Source: JBOGTC01 sp050692055 (GTDB taxonomy: Bacteria > Chloroflexota > Limnocylindria > QHBO01). From it: a stretch of DNA of 64,000 bases. Of the stretch, positions 17,736-26,797 are shown piece after piece. Within the stretch, counting starts at the first letter, position 1. Every line of letters starts with the position of its first letter. Under the pieces are notes generated by a model. The model made no database searches. It had not been told where the DNA came from and worked only from the letters and a program-made list of their open reading frames with translations. The position numbers were made by a program, and so were the translations under genes. Where the stretch lies: the NCBI GenBank assembly GCA_050692055.1, contig JBOGTC010000155.1:12427-76426 (forward strand), given 5' to 3'.

Positions 17736-18601
17736 CCAAGCGCGCCGATGACGTTGCCGTAGATCGTCTCGAAGCGCCTGGTGACGCCGGAACCGCGCCG
17801 CATGCGCCCATCCCACGGATCGAGCTGCACGCCCAGATCGCGTAACCAGGCTGCGCCCGGCTCGTTGTCGAGCGGGAGGTTCGTGCTCAGCCAGCCGAGC
17901 TGTGGGGCCAGGCGGAACGCGGCGGAGAGCAGCGCCGACGCCGCGGCTGGATCATCCGCCAGCCACGGTCCGAGGCGTCCTCCCGCGTCTCGCAGCACGG
18001 CGTAACCCGCCAGCGAGCCATGACGTCGGACGAGGAGCGCGGGGCGGTCCGGATCCGCGAGCGTGGTGGCCAGCACCGGCGTGCGGTCACCCCCGAAGCG
18101 CGCCTCGTCGTATGCGGCGACTTCGGCGAGGCCCGAGGGCGGCGCGTCCGTGACCGCATCCTCCGGCGCGACCGCCAGGTCGACGCTCCGCTCGATTCGG
18201 GCGCCGGCGTTGGAGCCTGCCAGCACGAATCCGTGGCGGGCATAGAGCTGGCGGCCGTCAGCGGTGGCGTTCAGCTCGACCTGCGTGCACCCGCGCTCGC
18301 CCTCCAGGAACGCCAGCACCGCCTCGAGAATGGCGCTGCCCAGGCCACGCCGGCGATGAGGGGCATCCACGACCATGTTCCCCACGACGCCGAGCGCCCC
18401 GTAGCAGATGCCGGAGCCGACCGCCAGCACATCGCCCGTGCCATCGACCGCAAGGTAGCAGCGAGCGTGCGGCGCCGACATCGCGTCGCGCAGCGCCCAT
18501 TCGAACGTATGCCAGCCGACCTGCGTGCGGAGGGCGGTGATGATGGGCAGGTCGTCCGGCGTGGCACGTCGCAGCGCGACGCCGTCGAGGAGCGAGGACA
18601 T
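17732..18601 (-). CDS. GNAT N-acetyltransferase with C-terminal extension
   Basis: Protein of 289 residues, twice the size of a single GNAT domain. The N-terminal half holds a clear GNAT core: VVGNMVVDAPHRRRGLGSAILEAVLAF is the acetyl-CoA loop region, and RQLYARHGFVLAG follows. The second half (EVAAYDEARFGGDRTPVLAT onward) resembles a degenerate second GNAT-like domain, as in two-domain acetyltransferases. Substrate unknown. A TACACT hexamer lies 8 nt before the ATG (18610-18615). It is divergent from the 403-residue protein gene. Confidence 0.82.
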   Translation of the reverse strand: MSSLLDGVALRRATPDDLPIITALRTQVGWHTFEWALRDAMSAPHARCYLAVDGTGDVLAVGSGICYGALGVVGNMVVDAPHRRRGLGSAILEAVLAFLEGERGCTQVELNATADGRQLYARHGFVLAGSNAGARIERSVDLAVAPEDAVTDAPPSGLAEVAAYDEARFGGDRTPVLATTLADPDRPALLVRRHGSLAGYAVLRDAGGRLGPWLADDPAAASALLSAAFRLAPQLGWLSTNLPLDNEPGAAWLRDLGVQLDPWDGRMRRGSGVTRRFETIYGNVIGALG

Positions 18602-18647
18602 GCGCCGCGAGTGTACCGGCGCGCGGCGGTCGCTAGCATGGCGCGAC

Positions 18648-19859
18648 ATGGAGGAGCTGGCTCGGCGTTACCTCGGCCTTGTCGTGCGCATGGCACGCCA
18701 TCGGCCCGACCTGCTCGAGGCGTTCGCAGGCCCTGACGAGCTGAGCGAGGCCGTAGCCGGCGAGGCCTTGACACCGCTGTCGGAGCTGCACGACGAGGCG
18801 CTGCGGATCGAGGCGGACGCGAACGAGGCCCCCGCCATCTCGGATCCAGAGCGGCGTCGCGCGCGATGGCTGGCGCTGCAGGCGGCGGCCCTGGCCGCAT
18901 CGGCGCGGGTGCTGCAGGGCGAGGAGATCGGCCTGCCGGATCTCGTCGAGTCGCTGTGCGACCTGGCCGCCGAGAGGACGCCGGAGCCGGAGCTGATCGC
19001 GGCTCACCGGTTGCTCGATGCGGCGCTGCCCCCCGGCGCTTCGCTGCGGGCCAGGCTCGCCGCCCATCGCGGTGCCATGGCCGTCCCGCCTGAGCACGTG
19101 CCCGCGGCCGTCGAGGCCCTCGCCGAGCTCTTGCGCGAGCGGGCCGCCAGCGACCTGGGACTGCCGGACGACGAGTCGCTGGCCTTCGAGCCGGTTCACG
19201 CCGCCGGCGAGGCCTGGCACGTACGCGCCCACCCCGAGCGGCCGCTGCGCACGCGCCTCGAGCTGAACCTGTCCACCCCGTGGAGCGTGGACGAGATCGT
19301 TCGTGCCGCAGGCGGCGAGGCCTATCCCGGCGGGCACGCGGCGCGCACGATCCGCGAGGCCACCTCGGGCCGGACCCATCCGGAGCTCCTGGCCTGGATC
19401 CGGCCCGCTCCGGAGGCGAGCATCAGAGCTGGGATCGGCGCAGTCGGTCGCGAGGTGATCCTGGGCGACTTCGAGCTCGCCGCCGAGCTCCGCCGGATCG
19501 GCCGGCAGCTCGGGTTGCGCTGGGAGCCCGAGCGCGCGCTGGAGGTCGGGCGCGCCCGTGGTCGCCTTGCCGCTGCGGTCGCGAACGCGACCCTTCTGCT
19601 CCATCACGACGGCCTGCCGGCATCCGAGGTGCAGGCCTACCTCGCCGAGATCGCGCTCCTGGAGCCGGATGCGGCCGATCGAGTCATGTCGCTCCTGGCG
19701 GACCCGCTGCGCAGCGTCGAGCCCTTCGCCCGCGCCCACGCGCCGGGGCTGGTGCGCGAATGGCTGTCTCTCACCGGCCAGACCGATGGGCTGCGCAGGC
19801 TCATGGTCGAGCCGCTGACGCCCGGACAGCTTCGCGCCGAAGCCGGCGTAACTGCCTGA
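18648..19859 (+). CDS. Unrecognised protein, possible degenerate gluzincin-like fold
   Basis: A soluble, largely helical protein of 403 residues, not confidently recognised. The middle contains STPWSVDEIVRAAGGEAYPG followed by GHAARTIREA. This recalls the YPGHHTE region of a large family of HEXXH-less helical metallopeptidase relatives, but here the second histidine is missing (PGGHAAR), so catalysis is doubtful. The rest is rich in Leu/Ala/Glu helices. The ATG at 18648 is favoured because a TAGCAT hexamer lies 8 nt upstream; a longer reading from 18525 would overlap the divergent GNAT gene. Confidence 0.62.
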   Translation: MEELARRYLGLVVRMARHRPDLLEAFAGPDELSEAVAGEALTPLSELHDEALRIEADANEAPAISDPERRRARWLALQAAALAASARVLQGEEIGLPDLVESLCDLAAERTPEPELIAAHRLLDAALPPGASLRARLAAHRGAMAVPPEHVPAAVEALAELLRERAASDLGLPDDESLAFEPVHAAGEAWHVRAHPERPLRTRLELNLSTPWSVDEIVRAAGGEAYPGGHAARTIREATSGRTHPELLAWIRPAPEASIRAGIGAVGREVILGDFELAAELRRIGRQLGLRWEPERALEVGRARGRLAAAVANATLLLHHDGLPASEVQAYLAEIALLEPDAADRVMSLLADPLRSVEPFARAHAPGLVREWLSLTGQTDGLRRLMVEPLTPGQLRAEAGVTA

Positions 19860-19866
19860 GCCGCCC

Positions 19867-21024
19867 GTGGCGGAGCAGCCGGTCGACGTCCTGCTGATCG
19901 GTGGTGGTGTCGCGGCGGTGCGGTGTGCGCGCAGGTTGCGCCGTCGCAAGTTCGGCGGTTCGATCCTGCTGGTCGGTGACGAGCCTCACGCGCCGTACAA
20001 CCGGCCGCCGCTCTCCAAGGAGCTGCTGCGCGACGAGGTGCGCACGGAGCTCGTGCTGGCTGAGCCGCCCACTTGGTACGAGCGCCACGGCGTGGGGCTT
20101 CGGACCGATGTCGCTGTCACGCGGCTGGACGCCGGGGAGCGCCTGGCGACCCTGGCCGACGGATCGCGCATCCGCTACGGCCGTTGCCTGCTGGCGACCG
20201 GGGCCGCGCCACGCCGTCCGCCGATTCCCGGGGCCGAACATGCGTTCCTGCTCCGGACGCTGGACGATGCGCTGCGCGTGCGCGCCCGCGCCCGCGACGC
20301 TCGCGGCGGCCATGCCGTCATCCTCGGCGGCGGGTTCATCGGGGTCGAGGTGGCGGCCTCCCTGGCGGCGGGCGGAATGCGGGTCACGGTGCTCGAGCTC
20401 GCTCCGGCGCTGTGGGGCGGGGTGCTCGGTTCGGAGCTGTCCGATTGGGCGCTGGACGTCCTGTCCGCCGCCGGCGTCACCGTCCGCGTGCGTACGGCCG
20501 CATCCCGCCTTGAGGCCGACGGCGCCTGGGTCGGCCCCGAGCGTCTCGAGGCCGATCTGCTGCTGGCGGGCGTCGGCGTCCTGCCGCGCGACGAGCTGGC
20601 GCGCGATGCCGGGCTGGCCTGCGACGACGGAATCCTGACCGATGCTTCTCACGCCACCTCCGCCTCGGACGTGTTCGCCGCCGGGGACGCGGCGCGCGTC
20701 GACGGGCTGCGCGTCGAGCATTGGCACGCGGCCCGGGAGGGCGGCGAGCGGGTGGCGCTGGCGATGCTCGGGAAGGCTCTGCCGCCGCCGCGCGCGCCGT
20801 GGGTCTTCTCCGAGTTCGCCGGACAGACACTGGACGTCTTCGGCGTGGCGTCGCCGGCCGACGAGAGGCATACGCTCGGCGACCTCGCCGCCGTGGCCTG
20901 GCTGCGCGACGGCGTGGCGATCCAGCTGGCGACGATCAATGGCGCCATCCCTGCAGATGCGGCCCGTGCCGCCATCGAGCGCGGCGCCGGCCTTGCCGAG
21001 CTCCAGGCGCTGGTTCCCGCTTGA
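19867..21024 (+). CDS. FAD-dependent pyridine nucleotide-disulfide oxidoreductase (ferredoxin reductase-like)
   Basis: Flavoprotein of 385 residues. The FAD-binding GGGVAAVRCARRLR motif is at the N-terminus (about 13-26), a second Rossmann motif GGGFIGVEVAASLA binds NAD(P)H, and FAAGDAAR is the second FAD contact. The PYNRPPLSKELL segment is typical of rubredoxin/ferredoxin reductases of the AIF family. No redox-active CxxC is visible. It starts with GTG, 7 bp after the preceding gene. Its electron acceptor is not identified by the neighbourhood. Confidence 0.88.
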   Translation: MAEQPVDVLLIGGGVAAVRCARRLRRRKFGGSILLVGDEPHAPYNRPPLSKELLRDEVRTELVLAEPPTWYERHGVGLRTDVAVTRLDAGERLATLADGSRIRYGRCLLATGAAPRRPPIPGAEHAFLLRTLDDALRVRARARDARGGHAVILGGGFIGVEVAASLAAGGMRVTVLELAPALWGGVLGSELSDWALDVLSAAGVTVRVRTAASRLEADGAWVGPERLEADLLLAGVGVLPRDELARDAGLACDDGILTDASHATSASDVFAAGDAARVDGLRVEHWHAAREGGERVALAMLGKALPPPRAPWVFSEFAGQTLDVFGVASPADERHTLGDLAAVAWLRDGVAIQLATINGAIPADAARAAIERGAGLAELQALVPA

Positions 21025-21074
21025 TGCTGGCGGCCGCACTCCTCCGCTCTGCGCCGCGGCCGGATCACGCACCT

Positions 21075-21219
21075 AATCTGCCGGCCATGCAAGTTGCGTG
21101 GCCGTCGACGGTCGCGAGGAGGCTCGCGGGTGGGTTTATTCGCACGACCAGAGAATTGAGGGGGTCATGAGCCCCTGTCCGGAGCCGGCTCGTCGCCCAA
21201 CTTGCACCACCGGCAGATT
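21075..21219. repeat. Inverted-repeat intergenic element D (AATCTGCCGG/TGCAAGTTG)
   Basis: The arms at 21075-21096 and 21198-21219 are 22 nt each, reverse complementary at 19 of 22 positions and 101 bp apart. Both contain AATCTGCCGG and TGCAAGTTG. Between them is a small near-palindrome, GGGGTCATGAGCCCC, at about 21164. The arrangement resembles elements A, B, C and E elsewhere in the window. No gene is supported in 21025-21239. Confidence 0.55.
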
Positions 21220-21239
21220 GATCGGGTGATCCGCCCCTG

Positions 21240-22007
21240 ATGCCCTCCACCATGTCGACCGCCGCCTATCTTCGCCGCATCGGTTACAACGGTCCACTGC
21301 GTCGCGACGCCGAGACGCTCGCGGCTCTGCAACGCGCCCACCTCCTCGCCGTGCCCTTCGACGCGCTGGATTGCCACTTCGGCGTGCCCGTCTCGCTCGA
21401 CCCTGCCGCCGTGTACGCCAAGGTCGTGGACCGCAAGCGCGGCGGCTTCTGTTACGAGCTCAACGGGTTGTTCGCATGGCTGCTCCACGAGCTCGGGTTC
21501 CGGGTCACCCGTCTGGCGGCCCGGCCCTTCACCCGCGAGGGCGAGCTGGCGCCGCCGTTCGCGCACCTGACGCTCATGGTCGAGATCGACAACCGCCGAT
21601 GGCTCGTCGACGTTGGCTTCGGCTACTGGTCGCTGGCACCGCTGGATCTTGACGATTCAGGGCAGCAGGCAGACGGCGATAGGCGCTTCATCGTGCAGCC
21701 GGATGGCGCGGGGATGCTGGCCGAAGAGGTTGGCGTATTGCGGCGACGCATCGGCTACCGGTTCACGCTGGAGCCGCGGCGGCTGGAGGATTTCGCTGCC
21801 CAATGCCAGGCCTACGCCACGGCGGTGGACTCGCCGTTCGTGGTGCGCGGCCCGCTCTCGCAGGCCCTTCCCGACGGCTGGGTGACGGTCACGCGGGAGG
21901 AGCTCATCGGCTCGAGGGGAGGCGTAATCCTGGACCGGCCGATCCGCGACGAGGCCGACTGGCGTGCCACCCTCCGCGAGCAGTTCGGCCTGAACCCCTA
22001 CTCGTAG
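21240..22007 (+). CDS. nat: Arylamine N-acetyltransferase
   Basis: Transfers acetyl from acetyl-CoA to aromatic amines or hydrazines by a cysteine ping-pong mechanism. The 255-residue length is slightly short of typical bacterial NAT. The Cys-His-Asp triad is visible: C71 in RGGFCYELN, H109 in FAHLTLMV and D124 in LVDVGFG. The start could also be the fifth codon (21252). The 3' end overlaps the convergent lipoprotein gene by 10 bp. Confidence 0.92.
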   Translation: MPSTMSTAAYLRRIGYNGPLRRDAETLAALQRAHLLAVPFDALDCHFGVPVSLDPAAVYAKVVDRKRGGFCYELNGLFAWLLHELGFRVTRLAARPFTREGELAPPFAHLTLMVEIDNRRWLVDVGFGYWSLAPLDLDDSGQQADGDRRFIVQPDGAGMLAEEVGVLRRRIGYRFTLEPRRLEDFAAQCQAYATAVDSPFVVRGPLSQALPDGWVTVTREELIGSRGGVILDRPIRDEADWRATLREQFGLNPYS

Positions 22008-23108
22008 GGGTTGTCGACATCGTCGATGTGCAGGCTCCAGCCGGGGCAACCCTCGCCGACGAAGTGGTACTGGATCCCGTCCAGCTCGACCCGGGTGTCG
22101 GCGCGCTCCGCGCACTCGTCTGAGGCGAGCGGCTGGCCGACCACCGCGATGCCGAGCTCTGCGATGAGCTCATCGGTTGCGGCTTCGCCTGCGTCGCCGC
22201 GGACGGCGTGGATCAGGGTCTCCATGGCCGCCAGCGCGAGCTGCTGGTTGGCGGCGTCGTCGGCGTCGTGGTAGCGCTCCCCACTGACATGGACCGCGAA
22301 GACGCGACCATCGGTCCAGGCCATTCCGTACAGATGCCCCATCTGGAACTGAACCGAGAAGCTCTGGTTCTGGGGCCTGCCGGGCCAGGCATCCATGGTG
22401 AGCACGCTCACCTCGCGCAGGATCAGCTCCTCCGGCGGGAGCCGCGCATTCCATCGGTCCGCGAGCTCCTGCATGTTGAGCCCCAGGTCCACGACCGCGG
22501 GATTGATCGTGGGCTCCGGCTGGACCGATGCCGGCGGCTCGTCGTCCGGGCACTGTTCCGGCGGAAGCGGCCCCGTCGTATTCGCGGCGACCCAGATGGG
22601 CGTGTCCCCGACCGCGTCCCATTCGACGTACTGCTGACCGGCCGGGAAGGCATTCAGCTCCGTGATCACCCAGAACTCGTGCGGTCGCTCCACCAGCACG
22701 TCGATGGCAAGCGCCTCGATCAGCTCGTCGCGCCCGCCTGCCCAGACCCACGGCTCCTCGATCCAGCCGATGCCGCCGGGAAGCGCTTCGACGTCGGCCT
22801 CGAGCTCGGACCGATCGAGGAATGAGTGGCCATAGCCGCCGAAGAAGCAGGTCGTGCCGCCGATCCGTTCGGCGAGGATCATGTTGACCTCGTGCGCCAG
22901 GTCAACCTGCGGCGGCGGGGGCGTCTCGACCACGAACCGGACCCGATGGCAGCGGTTCCGCGGTCGGTGTCGGCATCGCCGTGGGCGCGGAGGTCACCAG
23001 CGGCGCATCGGTCGTGGTGGCGAGCGGCTCCGCCTGCCCGCAGGCGGCCAGAACCAGGACGATCTGCATCGCCAGCGCGCTGGATCCGGTCCGCGTCCGA
23101 TACGCCAC
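21998..23108 (-). pseudogene. Secreted lipoprotein gene split by a frameshift
   Basis: Two frames together make one lipoprotein. The upstream part (GTG at 23108) encodes a signal peptide with lipobox VLAAC and a Thr/Pro/Ala-rich linker, then runs out near 22902. The downstream part, open from about 22933 to 21998 (311 residues), has no signal peptide of its own and starts with the proline-rich stretch ETPPPPQVDL that would continue the linker. A one-base shift around 22930-22950 would fuse them. Either the gene is broken or this is a sequencing or assembly error. The mature domain (ELADRWNARLPPEEL, VQFQMGHLYGMAW, Cys near both ends) is not recognised. Confidence 0.6.
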
Positions 23109-23439
23109 CGCTCTCTGACCCCTCTGGCCAGAATACGCCGCAGCTGGGTCCAGGGTTCAGGCGGGATCGCGCTCCCCGCGCTTGAAGAGGGCGGCTCAGA
23201 ACAGGCCGCGTGACGTCTGACGGGTGGCCCCCGGGCACTGCCCTGCGCAGTCGTGGCACCATCAGCGCGTCGTCGTGGCACACGATCTCACGAGCGACGT
23301 CTGATGCGCGAAAGCGACAGCCGGATGCCGCCCGTCAGCCGAAGAACGGACGTTTGACCGATGCAGCCGGCTGGAGGACAATGAGCATCGAACACCGACC
23401 AATTCAGTCGGGATTCGCCGAGAGGCGCGCCCGGCAGAC
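23109..23439. promoter_or_regulatory. suf operon upstream region with direct repeats
   Basis: A 331 bp gap before sufB with no supported gene. It holds two copies of GACGTCTGA (23212-23220 and 23296-23304) and two copies of GTCGTGGCAC (23250-23259 and 23272-23281). Paired direct repeats upstream of a suf operon that encodes its own Rrf2 regulator could be binding sites. I see no convincing -35/-10 pair. Confidence 0.35.
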
Positions 23440-24867
23440 ATGCAGCGAGGAATGATGGCCCTTCCAAACCCGGCACTGAGCCAGATCCCTGGCGGCTACA
23501 AGTACGGCTGGAGCGATCCCGAGGCGACGTCCCTGAACATCGCGAAGAAGGGGCTCGACGCGCAGGTCGTGGAGGAGATCAGCCGCTTCAAGGGCGAGCC
23601 CGAGTGGATGACCAAGCTGCGCCTCAAGGCGTATCGCCACTTCGAGGCGCGGCCAATGCCGACGTGGGGCGCGGACCTCGCACCAATCGACTTCCAGGAC
23701 ATCTACTACTACATCGCGCCCACCGACAAGGCCGTGCAGTCATGGGACGACGTGCCCGAGTACATCCGCCGCACCTATGACAAGCTCGGAATCCCCGAGG
23801 CGGAGAAGAAGTACCTCGCCGGGGTCGGCGGCCAGTACGACTCGGAGGTCGTCTACCACAACATCCGGGAGGACCTCGAGAAGCAGGGTGTCATCTTCAT
23901 GGGCACCGACCAGGCCCTGAAGGAGCACCCGGAGCTCTTCCGCGAGTACTACGGCACGGTGATCCCGGCCAACGACAATAAGCTGGCGGCGCTCAACACC
24001 GCCGTGTGGTCCGGCGGGAGCTTCATCTATGTCCCGAAGGGCGTCCACGTGGAGCTGCCGCTTCAGGCCTACTTCCGGATCAATACCGAGAACATGGGCC
24101 AGTTCGAGCGCACGCTGATCATCGCCGATGAGGGTTCGAGCGTGCACTACGTCGAGGGCTGCACCGCCCCCACGTACAGCACCGCCAGCCTGCACTCCGC
24201 GGTGGTCGAGATCATCGTCAAGAAGGGCGCCCGCGTACGCTACACGACGATCCAGAACTGGAGCCACAACGTCTACAACCTCGTCACCAAGCGCGCGGTG
24301 GCGCACGAGGACGCGGTGATGGAGTGGGTCGACGGCAACCTCGGCTCCAAGGTGACGATGAAGTACCCGAGCATCTACCTGCTCGGGGAGCGGGCGCACG
24401 GCGAGGTGCTGAGCATCGCCTTCGCCGGCAGCGACCAGCACCAGGACGCGGGCGGCAAGATCATCCACGCCGCGCCGAACACCACCTCGCTGATCACCAG
24501 CAAGTCGATCAGCCAGGGCACCGGCCGCACCTCATACCGCGGACTGGTGAAGGTGTATCCCGGCTGCAAGCACTCGAAGAGCACGGTGCGCTGCGACGCC
24601 CTCATCCTCGACGAGGCGGCGCGCTCGGACACGTACCCCTACATGGAGATCGACGAGGAGGACGTGACCATCGGCCACGAGGCAACCGTCTCGAAGGTCG
24701 GCAGCGAGCAGCTCTTCTACCTGATGAGCCGCGGCCTGTCCGAGAACGAGGCCGCGGCCATGATCGTGAACGGCTTCATCGAGCCCATCGTCAAGGAGCT
24801 GCCGATGGAGTACGCGGTCGAGATGAACCGCCTCATCCAGCTCCAGATGGAAGGCGCGGTCGGATGA
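23440..24867 (+). CDS. sufB: Fe-S cluster scaffold subunit SufB
   Basis: Core of the SufBCD complex on which Fe-S clusters are built. The 475-residue length fits the family. Recognisable segments: SGGSFIYVPKGVHVELPLQAYFRIN, TLIIADEGSSVHYVEGCTAP, NWSHNVYNLVTKRA, and YPGCKHSKSTVRCDALILD, which holds the conserved C-terminal cysteines. The start is uncertain among 23440, 23452 and 23455; none has an ideal ribosome site. It is the first gene of a block that also carries sufD, a Rieske protein, an Rrf2 regulator, sufC, sufS and sufU. Confidence 0.96.
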   Translation: MQRGMMALPNPALSQIPGGYKYGWSDPEATSLNIAKKGLDAQVVEEISRFKGEPEWMTKLRLKAYRHFEARPMPTWGADLAPIDFQDIYYYIAPTDKAVQSWDDVPEYIRRTYDKLGIPEAEKKYLAGVGGQYDSEVVYHNIREDLEKQGVIFMGTDQALKEHPELFREYYGTVIPANDNKLAALNTAVWSGGSFIYVPKGVHVELPLQAYFRINTENMGQFERTLIIADEGSSVHYVEGCTAPTYSTASLHSAVVEIIVKKGARVRYTTIQNWSHNVYNLVTKRAVAHEDAVMEWVDGNLGSKVTMKYPSIYLLGERAHGEVLSIAFAGSDQHQDAGGKIIHAAPNTTSLITSKSISQGTGRTSYRGLVKVYPGCKHSKSTVRCDALILDEAARSDTYPYMEIDEEDVTIGHEATVSKVGSEQLFYLMSRGLSENEAAAMIVNGFIEPIVKELPMEYAVEMNRLIQLQMEGAVG

Positions 24868-25180
24868 CGTGGGCCAGCCCCGGCTCCCCGCAGGCCCGAT
24901 CCCTGGACGCCGGCTCTCTGGGCGGGCCGTCCGTGCAGGCCGGCTCACTGCACGCCGCGTGCTTGCCAAACTCCGATCAGGGCCGGCTTAGGCAGCCTGC
25001 GGGCCGGTTTCGGCACGTCGCGACATACATTTACCCAGGTTTCGAGGGGCAGTTGGCCGCCGGACCTCGCCTAAGCCGGCGGTGGTTGGAATCTGGCACG
25101 CTCGCCGCACCGCTCGCCGCACGGTTCGCGGCATCGTTCTTCCCGGCACCGCTCGCGTCACACGCATCGGAGGCTCGGGC
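24868..25180. repeat. sufB-sufD spacer with inverted-repeat element C and CCGGCTC repeats
   Basis: A 313 bp gap inside the suf operon with no supported gene. It contains three imperfect, roughly 30 bp copies around CCGGCTC (24888, 24910, 24942), and a perfect 12 bp inverted repeat GCCGGCTTAGGC (24982-24993) / GCCTAAGCCGGC (25069-25080), 75 bp apart. The right arm context GACCTCGCCTAAG is shared with element B at 47.8 kb. Spacers this long are unusual inside suf operons, so insertion of a small element is plausible. Confidence 0.5.
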
Positions 25181-26455
25181 ATGACGCTCCGGTCGGTCGC
25201 GCCTGTCGGCGGCACCCTCGACTTGGCCGCCATCGCCGCCATCGGCGACCGCTTCGGCGAGCCCGATTGGCTGCGGTCGTCGCGCACCGCCTGGTGGGCA
25301 ATGACGCAGGAGACGCCCTGGCCGTCGGGCGCGGAGGAGGAATGGCGTCGAACCTCGCTCGACAGGCTGCCGAGGGAGGCGCCGCTGCTGGCCGACCCGC
25401 CGACGATGCGCTGCGCGCTGGATCCCAGGCTCGCTGATGCGGGGGTCGTGTTCAGCGACCTGCGCCTCGCCGTTCGCGACCATCCGGACCTGGTCTGCCG
25501 GTACCTGGATGACGCCGCCGGTGCCCTCGGCGCAGGCGAGACGGCCGGCTCGCACGGTCACTTCTGGGCCCTCGCCCACGCAGCCTGGACCGGCGGCACG
25601 TTCCTCTACGTACCGCCGGGCGTGGAGGTCGACGGCACGCTCGCCGCACACCTCGCGCAGCCCGGGAGCGCGAGCACCTATCTTCCGCTGACCCTGATCG
25701 TGGCGGAAGAGGGAAGCTCGGTCACGCTCCTGGAGGAGATCCGTTCCGACGACGGAGAGAGCTCCTGGTACGGCGGCGTCGTCGACATCCGTGCTGCTGC
25801 CGGCGCGCGCGTTCGCTACGCCAGCCTACAGGCGCTGGGTGACGAGGCCTGGTACATCGGGGCACAGCGCGTCGAGGTCGGCCAGGACGCCACGGTCACC
25901 ACCCTGAACGCCGAGGTCGGCTCGAAGATCACGAAGCTGGGGCTCGACGTGCGGATGACCGGCAAGGGGAGCACCTCGAAGCTGCTCGGGCTGCTCGCCG
26001 CCGGCGACGACCAGCACATCGATATCAACGCCGTGCAGGACCTCGCCGGGGATCACACGACCAGCGACCTGCTCTACCTGTCGGCCCTGTACGACCGCGC
26101 GCGCGCCGCCTTCTACGGCGTGACGCGGGTGCGACAGGGAACGAAGCAGACGAGCAGCTACCAGGAGTGCCGCAACCTGCTGCTCTCGCCCGAGGCCGGC
26201 GCGGAGCCGATTCCGGTGCTCGAGATCGAGGCCAACGACATCCTGCGCTGCGGCCACGGGGCCACCGCCGGGGCGATCGATCCGACGCAGATGTTCTACG
26301 CCCAGACGCGCGGCCTCGATCCGGATGCCGCCGAGCGCATGATCGTGCGCGGCTTCTTCGAGCAGGTCGTGGGCCAGCTCCACGACGAGACGATCCGCGA
26401 GCGCGTGCTCGGCGAGCTAGCGCACCGCATCGGCTCGGTCGAGGTGACCGCATGA
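25181..26455 (+). CDS. sufD: Fe-S cluster assembly protein SufD
   Basis: SufB paralogue and structural partner in the SufBCD scaffold, 424 residues. Family segments: WTGGTFLYVPPGVEVDGTL, LIVAEEGSSVTLLEE, AEVGSKITKLGLDVRM, YDRARAAFYGVTRVRQGTKQ and GATAGAIDPTQMFYAQTRGLD. The ATG at 25181 has a CGGAGG site about 8 nt upstream; the frame is open for 33 codons further but without support. Its last codons overlap the Rieske gene by 4 bp. Confidence 0.95.
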   Translation: MTLRSVAPVGGTLDLAAIAAIGDRFGEPDWLRSSRTAWWAMTQETPWPSGAEEEWRRTSLDRLPREAPLLADPPTMRCALDPRLADAGVVFSDLRLAVRDHPDLVCRYLDDAAGALGAGETAGSHGHFWALAHAAWTGGTFLYVPPGVEVDGTLAAHLAQPGSASTYLPLTLIVAEEGSSVTLLEEIRSDDGESSWYGGVVDIRAAAGARVRYASLQALGDEAWYIGAQRVEVGQDATVTTLNAEVGSKITKLGLDVRMTGKGSTSKLLGLLAAGDDQHIDINAVQDLAGDHTTSDLLYLSALYDRARAAFYGVTRVRQGTKQTSSYQECRNLLLSPEAGAEPIPVLEIEANDILRCGHGATAGAIDPTQMFYAQTRGLDPDAAERMIVRGFFEQVVGQLHDETIRERVLGELAHRIGSVEVTA

Positions 26456-26793
26456 GCGCCCTCCAACGCCGGGCCGAGAGCGGCTTCGTGACCGTGGCGC
26501 GCGCCTCCGAGATCGAGCCGGGCACGGTGCGCGTGGTGGAGATCGACGGCCGCTCCCTGTGCGTGGGCCTGACCGAGGACGGGGAATGGGGCGCCATCGA
26601 CAACGTCTGTACACACGACGGCGGCGTCCTGGGCGAGGGGGAGCTGGACGATACCGGCGTCGAGTGTCCGCGCCACGGTGCTCGCTTCGACCTCTTCACC
26701 GGCCGCGTGCTGGCGCTGCCGGCTGTCCGGCCCGTGGCGGCCTACGTGGCTCGCCTCGAGGGCGACGAGGTCCAGGTGGAGCTGGAGCCGTAG
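26452..26793 (+). CDS. Rieske-type [2Fe-2S] ferredoxin-like protein
   Basis: Small soluble Rieske protein of 113 residues. Cluster ligands are C53 and H55 in NVCTHDGG and C72 and H75 in ECPRHGARFD, the pattern of biphenyl-dioxygenase-type ferredoxins. It overlaps sufD by 4 bp, so it is made together with the scaffold. Similar small Rieske genes accompany suf operons in several Gram-positive lineages; electron donation to the assembly machinery is the common proposal but is inference here. Confidence 0.9.
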   Translation: MSALQRRAESGFVTVARASEIEPGTVRVVEIDGRSLCVGLTEDGEWGAIDNVCTHDGGVLGEGELDDTGVECPRHGARFDLFTGRVLALPAVRPVAAYVARLEGDEVQVELEP

Positions 26794-26797
26794 CCAC

